The notes beneath the pieces were generated by a model. It saw nothing but the letters and a program-made list of their open reading frames with translations. It ran no database searches and was not told the DNA's origin. A DNA stretch of 35,205 nucleotides from IMG/VR virus record IMGVR_UViG_3300035564_000074, positions 1 through 35,205 of that record, one strand, 5' to 3'. The stretch's first letter is position 1. Each line of letters starts with the position of its first letter. The stretch comes from a virus. Shown piece by piece: positions 15,214 through 21,857 of this stretch. Made by a program: the position numbers and the translations under genes.

Positions 15214-16365
15214 TCAGTTCTGCTTTGCAACAGAAATTGCCCAATCTTGCCAGTCTACTCGGCCATTCCCGTCAAGGTCAGATAATGATGGCGATTCCAA
15301 CCATCTATCGAGGACATCCACTGAATTTGGGTCGCAAAAACTTTCCTGTATCCGCATATTTTCTTGGACAGGAAAGCAGTCAACGTCGCCGAGTCTGACG
15401 TATTGCCCTTCATCCTTGGGCAATATCCACTGCTTTGTTATATAGAGTCCGTCCTTGTAGACCAGCGGCTCGACTATGCCATCCAGCACAATCGCCGCCT
15501 GCTGGGGATAGCGGCCTTGCAGTGGGTCGGCGACGACATAGGCATACGGCCCTGCTACCTTCAATGCTTCCTGCAAGTCCAGTAGTTCGGCAGGCAGGGA
15601 AGCTGTGTCGAATCTCTCCGCCTGTTCCCACTGCCAGCTTCCGTCGTCCTGCTGAACTATCTGATACCATCCAGGTCCGCCAGGCAAGGGATAATATGCG
15701 GGCGGGTAGCGATTCGGGTCGGTCACTTGCGGCGCGTCATTTATCGAATACGAATCGCCAGGCTGGACAACATTGCCGAGATTGTCGTCATGCAGAAATC
15801 CGGTGCATGTTCCCCGCAGGATGCACGGCTGCGCGATAAAGTCCATGATTACTTGAGTCGTGACGAATTGCAGTCGCCGCTTGGATAAGATAGTGCCGGA
15901 AGCTCGTACACTAATTCCGCCAGCAAGACAAAGTGGTTCGCCGCCGACAGTTCCCATAACATATCCGACGCCACAAATGCCCTTGCTGGAAGTCGTTACC
16001 GTCACAGTTCCGTCACCATCTTTGCGCGTGATACCGTTGATAACATGGATGGGCTGTAATCCATAAGCTGGCTCGGTAGGGGATACTGACTGTGAATCAA
16101 TGGTTCCAGTGAATTGTATGCCGCCCTGCTTGAAAATGCTGTCTCTGTACATAAGCTGGATTTTGTAGCCTACCATGTGAAAACATGGATGGTAGTAATT
16201 AGCGCCCAGCCACGGCACATAGACGGCGTAGTGTACGCTGAAATCCCCGTCGTAAACCGTCGGCCCAAGCTGGTGACTGCAAGTATAGCCATCTGCCCTT
16301 ACAGCGGTCGGGCTTGCTTGAGCGGTCAGGCACAGAAACAAGATTGTAACTATTGCTGACTTCAT
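15214..16365 (-). CDS. Secreted protein with dockerin-like C-terminus
   Basis: 383 residues from ATG 16365, which lies 7 bases after GAAAGG; an ATG five codons upstream lacks such a site. The N-terminus is a signal peptide (MKSAIVTILFLCLTAQASP). The mature part is Cys- and aromatic-rich and beta-like, with no enzyme motif recognised. The last residues read LSDLDGNGRVDWQDWAISV, one EF-hand-type calcium loop as in type I dockerins (D-x-D/N-G-x-V-x-x-x-D), found at the ends of many secreted planctomycete proteins. Only one of the two dockerin half-repeats is present. A secreted cargo-type gene among intracellular phage genes is unusual. It may alter the host surface. Confidence 0.7.
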   Translation of the reverse strand: MKSAIVTILFLCLTAQASPTAVRADGYTCSHQLGPTVYDGDFSVHYAVYVPWLGANYYHPCFHMVGYKIQLMYRDSIFKQGGIQFTGTIDSQSVSPTEPAYGLQPIHVINGITRKDGDGTVTVTTSSKGICGVGYVMGTVGGEPLCLAGGISVRASGTILSKRRLQFVTTQVIMDFIAQPCILRGTCTGFLHDDNLGNVVQPGDSYSINDAPQVTDPNRYPPAYYPLPGGPGWYQIVQQDDGSWQWEQAERFDTASLPAELLDLQEALKVAGPYAYVVADPLQGRYPQQAAIVLDGIVEPLVYKDGLYITKQWILPKDEGQYVRLGDVDCFPVQENMRIQESFCDPNSVDVLDRWLESPSLSDLDGNGRVDWQDWAISVAKQN

Positions 16366-16430
16366 ACAAAAGCCTTTCAAAATACTGTTAGTTTTTGAAG
16401 GTCTAAGTGTATGTCAAAGATGTCGAAGAA

Positions 16431-16473
16431 ACTCCTGCATGGGTTTGACGTTGGCTTGGAACGCCGCAGGAGT
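16431..16473 (-). terminator. Long-loop hairpin with T-rich tail
   Basis: ACTCCTGC (16431-16438) and GCAGGAGT (16466-16473) are perfect 8-bp arms around a 27-base loop; the minus strand continues TTTCTTC. It may end the non-coding transcript before the secreted-protein gene. Confidence 0.5.
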
Positions 16474-16604
16474 CAGGCATATAGCCTTACAAGCCCCTTG
16501 TGGTTTAGGTATAGCTGGTTAGGCTTTCATGCAAGTCTTTCCTTTCGGAACAGGCTTGACGCTAACGCCGCCCTCTCACATGCCATGCCACAAGGCCATC
16601 TAGT

Positions 16605-16667
16605 CAAAATAAGGGGCTTGCGGTTAGCTTCTAGAACTTGCTCTGCGCCTGCATCGCCGCAAACCCC
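16605..16667 (-). terminator. Terminator downstream of the tRNA-like RNA
   Basis: On the minus strand GGGGTTTGCGG (16667-16657) pairs with CCGCAAGCCCC (16623-16613), 11 pairs with one wobble, around a 33-base loop, followed by TTATTTTG. It starts 19 bases after the CCA end of the tRNA-like RNA. Confidence 0.65.
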
Positions 16668-16685
16668 TAGGGGAAAAGAAGATAT

Positions 16686-16828
16686 TGGTGGGTCCGGCAG
16701 GTATTTTTATCCCCGCAAACCAGAGTGATTGGCTCTCGTTTTTTTATTAGTTGGATTATCAATCCGGTAAGCAAAAGGTTTTCGAGACCTCCGCTTCCCC
16801 TAATGGTGTCTATTTCCACCACGGACCC
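16686..16828 (-). ncRNA. tRNA-shaped RNA with a 49-nt structured anticodon loop
   Basis: Read on the minus strand, the parts follow tRNA spacing exactly. They are a 7-bp acceptor GGGTCCG/CGGACCC, two linker bases (TG), a D stem GTG/CAC, one base, an anticodon stem ATTAG/CTAAT, a 29-base variable region with AGAG/CTCT, a T stem GCGGG/CCTGC abutting the acceptor, then ACCA. The D loop GAAATAGA lacks the GG pair and the 10-base T loop lacks TTCRA, so the usual D-T contact is gone. The 49 bases between the anticodon arms fold into two hairpins: AAGC...GCTT, whose 7-base loop CTCGAAA would read as a CGA anticodon loop, and GGATT/AATCC. A TATAAA box lies 5 bases upstream. It may be a decayed tRNA or a dedicated tRNA mimic. 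Confidence 0.6.
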
Positions 16829-16915
16829 ATATTTTATAAAAGAGCAATTATTGCCAGCACTGGCCGTTGTCAAAGCCAGTGCCATTCGCCATCCATTACA
16901 TTTTTGGCTGGATGA
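16829..16915 (-). promoter_or_regulatory. Spacer with hairpin and -10-like box before the tRNA-like RNA
   Basis: GCACTGGC (16857-16864) and GCCAGTGC (16875-16882) form a perfect hairpin with TTGACA in its loop on the minus strand. It is followed by GCAATAATTGC and TATAAAAT just before the RNA 5' end. This could be the 3' end of the NinB-like transcript, a promoter, or both. Confidence 0.4.
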
Positions 16916-17332
16916 TTACTTAATCTTATCCGGAGGCTGGGGTATGTCAATTCCAAAGGTTATATTTACCCATCGTATCACAATGTCGATAAACTCCGAC
17001 GCTCTAGCTTTCGACATGTTCCTTTTTGGAATCACTTTCTTGCCACCAAATTTGGCACAGTGGTATTTAATAACCTTGTCAGTAAAATCATCATCCACTG
17101 GAACGCCCATCACTTCATGCCCATCGTCAATCAGTCTGGCCCTGACAATCGGCACGATAACCACATAGTAATAAGCAAGCTGCGATTGTGTCTTGGGTTC
17201 TGCGCTGTCCACTGTGATTGATATTGTCTTGCCCTCCATCTTGGCAAGGTAAGAGGATAGAGCCTCCTTGCCCTGTCCAAGCCATAATAAATGGCCGTCC
17301 TTTACCATTGCTGTCAGGGGGTCATGTGCCAT
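16916..17332 (-). CDS. ninB: NinB-like recombination protein
   Basis: 138 residues. The motif string KTQSQLAYYYVVIVPIVRAR, HEVMGVPVDDDFTDKVIKYH, then SKARASEFIDIVIRWVNITFG and IDIPQPPD matches, as remembered, the NinB-like phage recombination family (usual pattern: S-x-x-Q-N/L-x-Y-Y-x-x-V-V, late helix E-F-x-x-Y/I-I-x-x-I-R-x-W). NinB of lambda binds single-stranded DNA and helps single-strand annealing recombination. It sits three bases after the SSB-like gene and in the same region as RusA, forming a recombination set. Confidence 0.7.
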   Translation of the reverse strand: MAHDPLTAMVKDGHLLWLGQGKEALSSYLAKMEGKTISITVDSAEPKTQSQLAYYYVVIVPIVRARLIDDGHEVMGVPVDDDFTDKVIKYHCAKFGGKKVIPKRNMSKARASEFIDIVIRWVNITFGIDIPQPPDKIK

Positions 17333-17335
17333 ATA

Positions 17336-18025
17336 CTAGAACGGAATTTCTGATTCGCCTTCCGGTACTTCGTAATCGCTGCCGCCACCAAGTGCTGATT
17401 CCAATTCATCGTCTATGGGGCTATTGCCCTGCCCCATCTTCTTGCCGCCCTCCATCGCTTTCCACTCATCGGATGCGACAATCTTCTCGCGCTGCCACTT
17501 CGGTACATCGGCGGGGATATTCATAAAGTGGTCGCTCATGCAGTAGTACGTCTTGTTGTTCTCCGGCACAAGTGCCTGCTGGTTCTTCATTTTCGGCGAG
17601 ATAGAGGCAATGTTGCTGTATATCTTTTTGCCATCTTCGCTTTTGACATGGATGATGTTGAGCATACAATTCGCCCCGACCAGCTTGGCAAGGTCAAACC
17701 CGTCAAGCTCCTCTTTGGTGAACGCCTTGCCGCGCCAGCTTGTCAGGTCTGCGAACAGCTTTGCCTTTTCGCCAAGCGACAGCGTGTAGGTCTTTGACAA
17801 GGCGCGGGGAGCATCGACAGGAACGCCGTCCTTCTGAATGTCGATGCGATATTCGGGAATTTCCCATGTGATACAAACAAGATGCCTCTTGTTGGGTTTC
17901 CCCTGCCATGTGCCATGATGTGTACCGAAATCCACTACGGAATAACACACGGCCTGACACAATCCAGCTGGAATCGGCTCTATCGGCGGGAAGTCGTCAT
18001 TTTCACGTTTAGCGAGCATTGGCAT
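17336..18025 (-). CDS. Putative single-stranded DNA-binding protein
   Basis: 229 residues, start supported by GAAAGGAAAG. The core (WQGKPNKRHLVCITWEIPEY, KTYTLSLGEKAKLFADLTSW, RGKAFTKEELDGFDLAKLVG, CMLNIIHVKSEDGKKIYSNI) resembles a common phage replication-region family of about 200-250 residues. The C-terminus is acidic and ends SEIPF, like the D/E-rich I-P-F tail with which bacterial SSB proteins recruit partners. ssDNA binding is inferred from that tail and from the neighbouring NinB-like gene. An inverted-repeat pair upstream may regulate it. Confidence 0.6.
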   Translation of the reverse strand: MPMLAKRENDDFPPIEPIPAGLCQAVCYSVVDFGTHHGTWQGKPNKRHLVCITWEIPEYRIDIQKDGVPVDAPRALSKTYTLSLGEKAKLFADLTSWRGKAFTKEELDGFDLAKLVGANCMLNIIHVKSEDGKKIYSNIASISPKMKNQQALVPENNKTYYCMSDHFMNIPADVPKWQREKIVASDEWKAMEGGKKMGQGNSPIDDELESALGGGSDYEVPEGESEIPF

Positions 18026-18064
18026 CGTTCTTTCCTTTCAATTTTTAGTATGGTTTTATACGCT
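18026..18064 (-). promoter_or_regulatory. Leader and -10 region of the SSB-like gene
   Basis: The minus strand has TTAACT, a 16-base spacer, TATAAA, then CTAAAAATTGAAAGGAAAG before the start. TTAACT lies within the left arm of the 15-bp inverted repeat, so a protein bound there would block the promoter. Confidence 0.5.
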
Positions 18065-18068
18065 CGTT

Positions 18069-18193
18069 CGCGCAACAGTTAAGTTGCTGTTTTGCCCGAA
18101 TCTGTGTCCTAGGTCGGAGGTCATTTTTTGCCTTTTTTAAGTCTTTATATAGCAACCACTTACAAGAGCCGTTTTGGGCTTAACTGTTGCGCG
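18069..18193. repeat. Perfect 15-bp inverted repeat spaced 110 bp apart
   Basis: CGCGCAACAGTTAAG (18069-18083) and CTTAACTGTTGCGCG (18179-18193) are exact reverse complements. A second inner pair GTTGCT (18083-18088)/AGCAAC (18151-18156) is also present. The arms start 110 bp apart, close to a whole number of helical turns plus a half, and lie before the SSB-like gene. It may be a paired operator or a large RNA hairpin. Confidence 0.85.
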
Positions 18194-18201
18194 TCCATGT
18201 G

Positions 18202-18576
18202 TCACTTTCCGGCCCTTGCCAGCCGATAGCTTGCTTTTCGTCTTTTCTCTCGGCAAACATCACAAAGTCGCATCCGTGGTGGTAGCACGCTTCCGCAATC
18301 TGGACAAGCCCTGCTTGAATTATTAACGGTCTTTGGGGTTGCTCCGGTCTGTCTGGCGTAGTAGTCATTCATTTCTGCCGCATACCCTTGTTGCGCCGCC
18401 ACTGGTAAGACGGCCTTCTCAAAATACTGACACCGCTTGCCACCCTCGACACTGCACGCCTTTCCTTTAAGCAGACATTCTTTGCGGTCGTGGTCGTAAT
18501 TGGCGCAGCCGGGCATCAAATCTTTGGGCAAACTGCTACCTCGTAGGAATTGCAATAGCGTAGGTACTTTTTTCAT
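18202..18576 (-). CDS. Cys-rich zinc-ribbon protein
   Basis: 124 residues. Two cysteine clusters are visible: GCANYDHDRKECLLKGKACS with a further Cys, and the C-terminal CPDCGSVLPPRMRLCDVCRE followed by KRRKASYR. C-x-x-C pairs of this type bind zinc, and the basic tail suggests nucleic-acid contact. The start overlaps the upstream gene by ATGA. No specific family assigned. Confidence 0.6.
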   Translation of the reverse strand: MKKVPTLLQFLRGSSLPKDLMPGCANYDHDRKECLLKGKACSVEGGKRCQYFEKAVLPVAAQQGYAAEMNDYYARQTGATPKTVNNSSRACPDCGSVLPPRMRLCDVCREKRRKASYRLARAGK

Positions 18577-18743
18577 TTGTTCCTGTCAGCCTTCATTTGT
18601 TCATGCATCTGTTTCGCCCGTATCTTTTCCCACCACGCATCGGCCTGCCTTGAATGTCTGTCACACAGCCCTGATTGAGAGCCGGATAAGGCGCGCTCTG
18701 CATCGCAATTTTGGCATCCTGATGTTTGATTATCCCTGTTCAT
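18573..18743 (-). CDS. Small Cys/His protein
   Basis: 56 residues, MNRDNQTSGCQNCDAERALS then GLCDRHSRQADAWWEKIRAK. C-x-x-C plus C-x-x-H could form one zinc site. ATG 18743 overlaps the end of the coiled-coil gene, and its stop overlaps the next start (ATGA). Function unknown. Confidence 0.55.
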   Translation of the reverse strand: MNRDNQTSGCQNCDAERALSGSQSGLCDRHSRQADAWWEKIRAKQMHEQMKADRNK

Positions 18744-18960
18744 TGTTCGCTTTCTGCGCGTCCTTGAAAGCCTTTTCGTATTCATCGCACGTTTTGCCGT
18801 AGGCATCATATACCTCATCATACGCCGCACAAGCATCATCGTAGGCTTTGCGGGCCTTATCCAAATCAGAGCGGGCCTTGCCTCTTTTCATCTGAACAGG
18901 GGCAAGCAGTTCCCTTGCGGCATTGCAGGCATCGCGGGCTTGTTTAAGAGGGTCAGTCAT
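18730..18960 (-). CDS. Small coiled-coil protein
   Basis: 76 residues (MTDPLKQARDACNAARELLA, then KARKAYDDACAAYDEVYDAY). It is a near-continuous Ala/Asp/Lys/Tyr helix with seven-residue spacing of Ala and Tyr. ATG 18960 overlaps the upstream stop (ATGA). Function unknown. Confidence 0.6.
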   Translation of the reverse strand: MTDPLKQARDACNAARELLAPVQMKRGKARSDLDKARKAYDDACAAYDEVYDAYGKTCDEYEKAFKDAQKANNEQG

Positions 18961-19190
18961 TTTATCTCTTTGAGTTTGAAGCACTTGCACTGGCCGGGTT
19001 CACATTCACGCATAAAAACAGCAGCGGCAGGATGCAAGTCTCTTGATTCGGTTTCCTCTCTTGCTGATTCAAATATCGGGCCTAATCTGTGCGAGTAAGT
19101 ACCTTGGCGATTTATAGGCTCATACACCCATACTGACGCCTCATCAGGATACATACCATTGGCAAAATCTCTGCTTATCCAAATCTTCAT
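18957..19190 (-). CDS. Unknown 77-residue phage protein
   Basis: Starts MKIWISRDFANGMYPDEASV, with a beta-rich first half and a Cys-rich end ECEPGQCKCFKLKEIK. It is joined to both neighbours by ATGA overlaps. No family recognised. Confidence 0.6.
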   Translation of the reverse strand: MKIWISRDFANGMYPDEASVWVYEPINRQGTYSHRLGPIFESAREETESRDLHPAAAVFMRECEPGQCKCFKLKEIK

Positions 19191-19384
19191 TCTTCTTCTA
19201 TCTCCGCATCTAATAGGTGATAATCACAATATCTTTTGCCATCGACCAGCGTCAAGCAATCCTTGTGATAGTATTCAAATTCTCCGCATAAAGCGCAGTT
19301 GACCGCATAATCTATTTCCACTTCGTTTTGACAGAAGGGACATAGTGGATTTTTGTCAGGGTCAGGATGGCGAAATCTATCCAT
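19187..19384 (-). CDS. Zinc-ribbon protein, 65 residues
   Basis: CPFCQNEVEIDYAVNCALCG followed by EYYHKDCLTLVDGKRYCDYH gives a C-x-x-C...C-x-x-C...H-x-x-C...C-x-x-H series, enough for two zinc sites in a RING- or LIM-like order. Such phage mini-proteins often bind nucleic acid or host proteins; the target is unknown. Confidence 0.65.
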   Translation of the reverse strand: MDRFRHPDPDKNPLCPFCQNEVEIDYAVNCALCGEFEYYHKDCLTLVDGKRYCDYHLLDAEIEEE

Positions 19385-19610
19385 TTTTGACTGCCGCGAT
19401 TGTCACTTGTCCGACATCATGGAATCCTGCCGAAACATTGTAATTACCATCTGTTCCCGTTGGCTCCAAATCCACACCCTTGCTGGCAAGATACCTCTTT
19501 ACCATCTTGAGTGCAATAAGCTCTGCCTCATAAACTCCATTGGCAGAAATAGTTTTGGTTTCGTTAGCCTTGCCGCGACCTACATTTGTTAATGCGATTG
19601 TATATTCCAT
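19377..19610 (-). CDS. Unknown 77-residue protein, first gene of its operon
   Basis: MEYTIALTNVGRGKANETKT, then GVYEAELIALKMVKRYLASK: one helix between beta strands, no known motif. It has the shared leader (AGCTTGAATGAAAGGAAAG) with the box TTGATATAGTG upstream, and it heads an overlapping chain down to 18202. Confidence 0.6.
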   Translation of the reverse strand: MEYTIALTNVGRGKANETKTISANGVYEAELIALKMVKRYLASKGVDLEPTGTDGNYNVSAGFHDVGQVTIAAVKNG

Positions 19611-19614
19611 TCTT

Positions 19615-19660
19615 CTTTCCTTTCATTCAAGCTCTTTACACTATATCAATTCGCCGCTGT
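19615..19660 (-). promoter_or_regulatory. Promoter/leader of the 19610 gene chain
   Basis: The minus strand reads ATTGATATAGTGTAAAGAGC and then TTGAATGAAAGGAAAG, matching the recurring minus-strand leader. A -35 is not clear. Confidence 0.55.
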
Positions 19661-19682
19661 TAATTCTTCAAAATTCCCGAAT

Positions 19683-19743
19683 GTCTTATAATCTCGCAAG
19701 CAGTGTTGCGGGAAGGGGGGAAATGAAGAAAGATTTTTCAGGC
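19683..19743. repeat. Two-part repeated intergenic module, copy 1
   Basis: GTCTTATAATC (19683-19693) and AAAGATTTTTCAGGC (19729-19743) both recur in the same order at 22550-22560 and 22608-22622, each time upstream of a minus-strand promoter. A small hairpin CGCAA/TTGCG lies between them here. Confidence 0.7.
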
Positions 19744-19745
19744 AA

Positions 19746-20360
19746 TCAGAATGGAATACCTTTTAGTATTTCCTTTTCAGACATACGCTCAACGGGACGG
19801 GCATCATCTGAATCAATCATCTTGTCGGCAATCATATCTGCCTCTGCTTGGCTATCAGCTTCAATCACTGTAAACTCGCCACCGCCCATAGAATAAGCCT
19901 CTGCCGTTTTTATGGCTATCTTCATTCGCTCATTCTCGCTCGGCAATTCGTTCTGAAAAGAAATCCGGTGCAGCTTGCCTTGTTTAATTATTTTATTCTT
20001 TTTCAGGCACAGTACCCATAGATTACTCTTTATCATTTCCGGTATTTTTGCGGCTGGCTTGGCTTGGGCCTCTGCTCTTTTAGGTGCGTACATAGTCTTT
20101 TTTGGTGGAGCTATTTCAAGAGTCCATCCACAGTTATTTATCCAGACCTTGAAGTGTTGCCAGTTCGGTACAAATTCTTTAGCCTTGTTAAGCGCCTCTC
20201 TTGCCGCCATCTGCTCCTGTATCGCTGGGAGTATCTTTGGTAGTATCTCTCTCCATGAAGTCTTATACTTACTCTGGAAATAGAGAAACTCCACTTCGTC
20301 ACCGCGCTTTGTGCCGGGATATAGCTTTCGGGCTAAACTAAATTCATTCGGAATTTCCAT
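19746..20360 (-). CDS. Replication-region phage protein, 204 residues
   Basis: The N-terminal half (FSLARKLYPGTKRGDEVEFL, PKILPAIQEQMAAREALNKA, VPNWQHFKVWINNCGW) matches a frequent phage pattern, YPG-K-R-G ... LLPAL ... F-V-P-x-W-x-x-F-x-T-W-I-N-x-R-x-W, seen in proteins near helicase loaders. The C-terminal half (EFTVIEADSQAEADMIADKM) is acidic and ends KGIPF. A replication or loader-accessory role is inferred from that resemblance only. No ATP-binding motif is present. Confidence 0.55.
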   Translation of the reverse strand: MEIPNEFSLARKLYPGTKRGDEVEFLYFQSKYKTSWREILPKILPAIQEQMAAREALNKAKEFVPNWQHFKVWINNCGWTLEIAPPKKTMYAPKRAEAQAKPAAKIPEMIKSNLWVLCLKKNKIIKQGKLHRISFQNELPSENERMKIAIKTAEAYSMGGGEFTVIEADSQAEADMIADKMIDSDDARPVERMSEKEILKGIPF

Positions 20361-20593
20361 ATTTTACTCCACTAAGCGCACACAGACTTAAACAGGCACA
20401 TCTGAGAGCCTGCATTTCGCAGTCAAGGTAAAGGCTTGTCTATCATAACCTACGGTTGCAGTAACGGTTCCAGTGGCTTTGCCTGCATAGCTTCCCCGTC
20501 ACCGAGGCACAAGTCTAAAAAAAAGACCCTTACCGGTGATTGTCTGGATGGAGAGTTTGTTAAACCGACTTGCTGCCTTTTTTAGCACTGCAT

Positions 20594-20669
20594 GAATAAA
20601 AATAAGACCCGCCCTGCCTGTTACAGAGCTTACAAGCACAAGGCATGTAGGTTCAAACAGAACGGGTCT
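20594..20669 (-). terminator. Large hairpin terminator
   Basis: On the minus strand AGACCCG (20669-20663) pairs with CGGGTCT (20611-20605). An inner TCTGTT/AACAGG pairing extends the stem, and TATTTTTATT follows. The loop is long. Confidence 0.65.
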
Positions 20670-20687
20670 CTCACGGCTATTTGATTT

Positions 20688-20706
20688 GGTAAACATTTTG
20701 TAAACC
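20688..20706. promoter_or_regulatory. Direct-repeat element GGTAAAC-N-TTGTAAACC
   Basis: GGTAAACATTTTGTAAACC holds two GTAAAC copies 11 bp apart, about one helical turn. It lies just downstream of the promoter at 20722-20750. A close relative overlaps the terS promoter at 23540-23560, so one regulator could bind both. Confidence 0.5.
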
Positions 20707-20721
20707 CTGTAACATGCCCTC

Positions 20722-20750
20722 TTTTTACCACGCCCCTTCCCGCCTGTCAA
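20722..20750 (-). promoter_or_regulatory. Sigma70-like promoter (TTGACA-17-TAAAAA)
   Basis: TTGACA (20750-20745), an exact 17-base spacer and TAAAAA (20727-20722) on the minus strand. Expected start is near 20715, ahead of the terminator at 20594-20669. Confidence 0.55.
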
Positions 20751-20763
20751 TATGTAATTTGCT

Positions 20764-21057
20764 TTATCTTTCCTCTCTAGGGTCTGCCATTCTTTTATGC
20801 AGATTCGCTCTGCCTGCGCGCAGTATTCGCAAGCTCTCTGCTAATTCATCGTCGCTAATCTTTAGCTCGTTGCGCCTGTCTTTATGTCCATAGCCGCGCT
20901 GCGCATAGGTCTTGCCGTCAATCACAGCCTGCCTCAACTCGTTGTCAAGGTCAAGGGCATGGATTGCCGCCTCTTCCAGCCCCTTGCGCTTACTGACGCG
21001 GTGCAGGAAGTCTATAATTGTGCGCAGTAACTTTGCCTCTTCGCCTCTAATGTTCAT
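20764..21057 (-). CDS. Unknown 97-residue helical protein
   Basis: ATG 21057 follows GAAGGGAAG; the frame extends further upstream without support. MNIRGEEAKLLRTIIDFLHR, then a charged helical body with DGKTYAQRGYGHKDRR in the middle. No family recognised. Confidence 0.6.
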   Translation of the reverse strand: MNIRGEEAKLLRTIIDFLHRVSKRKGLEEAAIHALDLDNELRQAVIDGKTYAQRGYGHKDRRNELKISDDELAESLRILRAGRANLHKRMADPREER

Positions 21058-21088
21058 TACTTCCCTTCTGCCGCTAAGAGGGCGGCGG

Positions 21089-21427
21089 TTATCCTGCCTC
21101 AATCATAAAACCTTCAATCATCACGGCAATATCATCAGGCCGCAAGTCGGGCAATATGCTCTTGCCTATATCGGTACGCTTCCACTCTGGCTCGGTATCG
21201 CAACACCACGCCAGCGGCGTTAATTCACAGCCATCATCCAGAACAACGATTTCGCACCAATGCTTGCCTCTTGTGTGTTTGGTGTAAAGCAGGTATCCAG
21301 CATCGCCAGCAGGACAATCGCCAGCCGCAACGCATTTACCGTAATCGCCTTGCAGTTTGTTAATTGCCATACCCTGCATCATAGGTAGTGGTTTTGAAAT
21401 ATCAAATTGGCTCATTCGTAGATTCAT
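21089..21427 (-). CDS. Unknown Cys-containing protein, 112 residues
   Basis: Start 21427 lies 5 bases after AAGGGGAA. Includes DYGKCVAAGDCPAGDAGYLL and CELTPLAWCCDTEPEWK, with scattered cysteines rather than tight C-x-x-C pairs. The C-terminal RPDDIAVMIEGFMIEAG is helical. Function unknown. Confidence 0.6.
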   Translation of the reverse strand: MNLRMSQFDISKPLPMMQGMAINKLQGDYGKCVAAGDCPAGDAGYLLYTKHTRGKHWCEIVVLDDGCELTPLAWCCDTEPEWKRTDIGKSILPDLRPDDIAVMIEGFMIEAG

Positions 21428-21436
21428 CGTTTCCCC

Positions 21437-21625
21437 TTAATGGTTAAAGTTGCTTTTGCCGTCGCCTCGCCCTGTTTCAAGGGCGATAATGTTTGCAATC
21501 CAGCCGGGGTCTGCGCTGCCGCCGATACCGTACGCGCTGATTATTCGTTCTGCCGCGCGTCGAATATCGGCGGGTACGTCCATTCCCTTAAATGCAGCAT
21601 CAAAATACTTTTTTGTCTCAAACAT
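21437..21625 (-). CDS. Unknown 62-residue protein
   Basis: MFETKKYFDAAFKGMDVPAD followed by IRRAAERIISAYGIGG; a helical small protein. Start supported by TAAGGGAAAAG. It belongs to a run of minus-strand mini-genes that share this ribosome-binding style. Confidence 0.6.
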   Translation of the reverse strand: MFETKKYFDAAFKGMDVPADIRRAAERIISAYGIGGSADPGWIANIIALETGRGDGKSNFNH

Positions 21626-21659
21626 CGTTCTTTTCCCTTAAAAAGTTCCTGTTCAAAAG

Positions 21660-21797
21660 CTATAATTGCCGCAACTGCCTATACTCAATACCATAGGCAT
21701 TGTTAATGAATATCTCTTGCCACTGGTGGGTATGCTGGATTCTGTGAATGAACGCCAGCATTTTTTCCTTAGTCTTGAAAACCTTGACTATCCACAT
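21660..21797 (-). CDS. 45-residue phage protein (QEIFINN...IEYR type)
   Basis: MWIVKVFKTKEKMLAFIHRI, then QWQEIFINNAYGIEYRQLRQ. This pattern is familiar from short phage proteins (KVF...FI...QEIFVNN-Y-x-IEYR). ATG 21797 follows TTAAGGGAAAAG, and the shared leader TATATAGCTTTT is just upstream. Function unknown. Confidence 0.7.
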   Translation of the reverse strand: MWIVKVFKTKEKMLAFIHRIQHTHQWQEIFINNAYGIEYRQLRQL

Positions 21798-21857
21798 TTT
21801 CTTTTCCCTTAAAAAGCTATATAAACATTACGAAACAAAAGACTGAAAAGCAAAAAG

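Larger units (their letters stand above)
20361..20763 (-). other. Gene-free region with a promoter, a terminator and a possible gene remnant
   Basis: No intact gene is supported over 400 bases. A promoter (20722-20750) and a strong hairpin terminator (20594-20669) would give a minus-strand RNA of about 110-120 nt. Nearer 20400-20480 the minus strand reads GKATGTVTATVGYDRQAFTL and ends CRLSDVPV-stop without a start codon, which looks like the end of a decayed gene. Confidence 0.45.

Noticed and set aside
18180-18368. Minus-strand 62-codon frame
   Set aside because: Shadow of the Cys-rich gene 18202-18576 in another frame; it lacks a start signal.
20499-20750. Minus-strand 83-codon frame
   Set aside because: Its TTG start is the -35 hexamer of a promoter and it crosses a terminator hairpin; it is unlikely to be translated.
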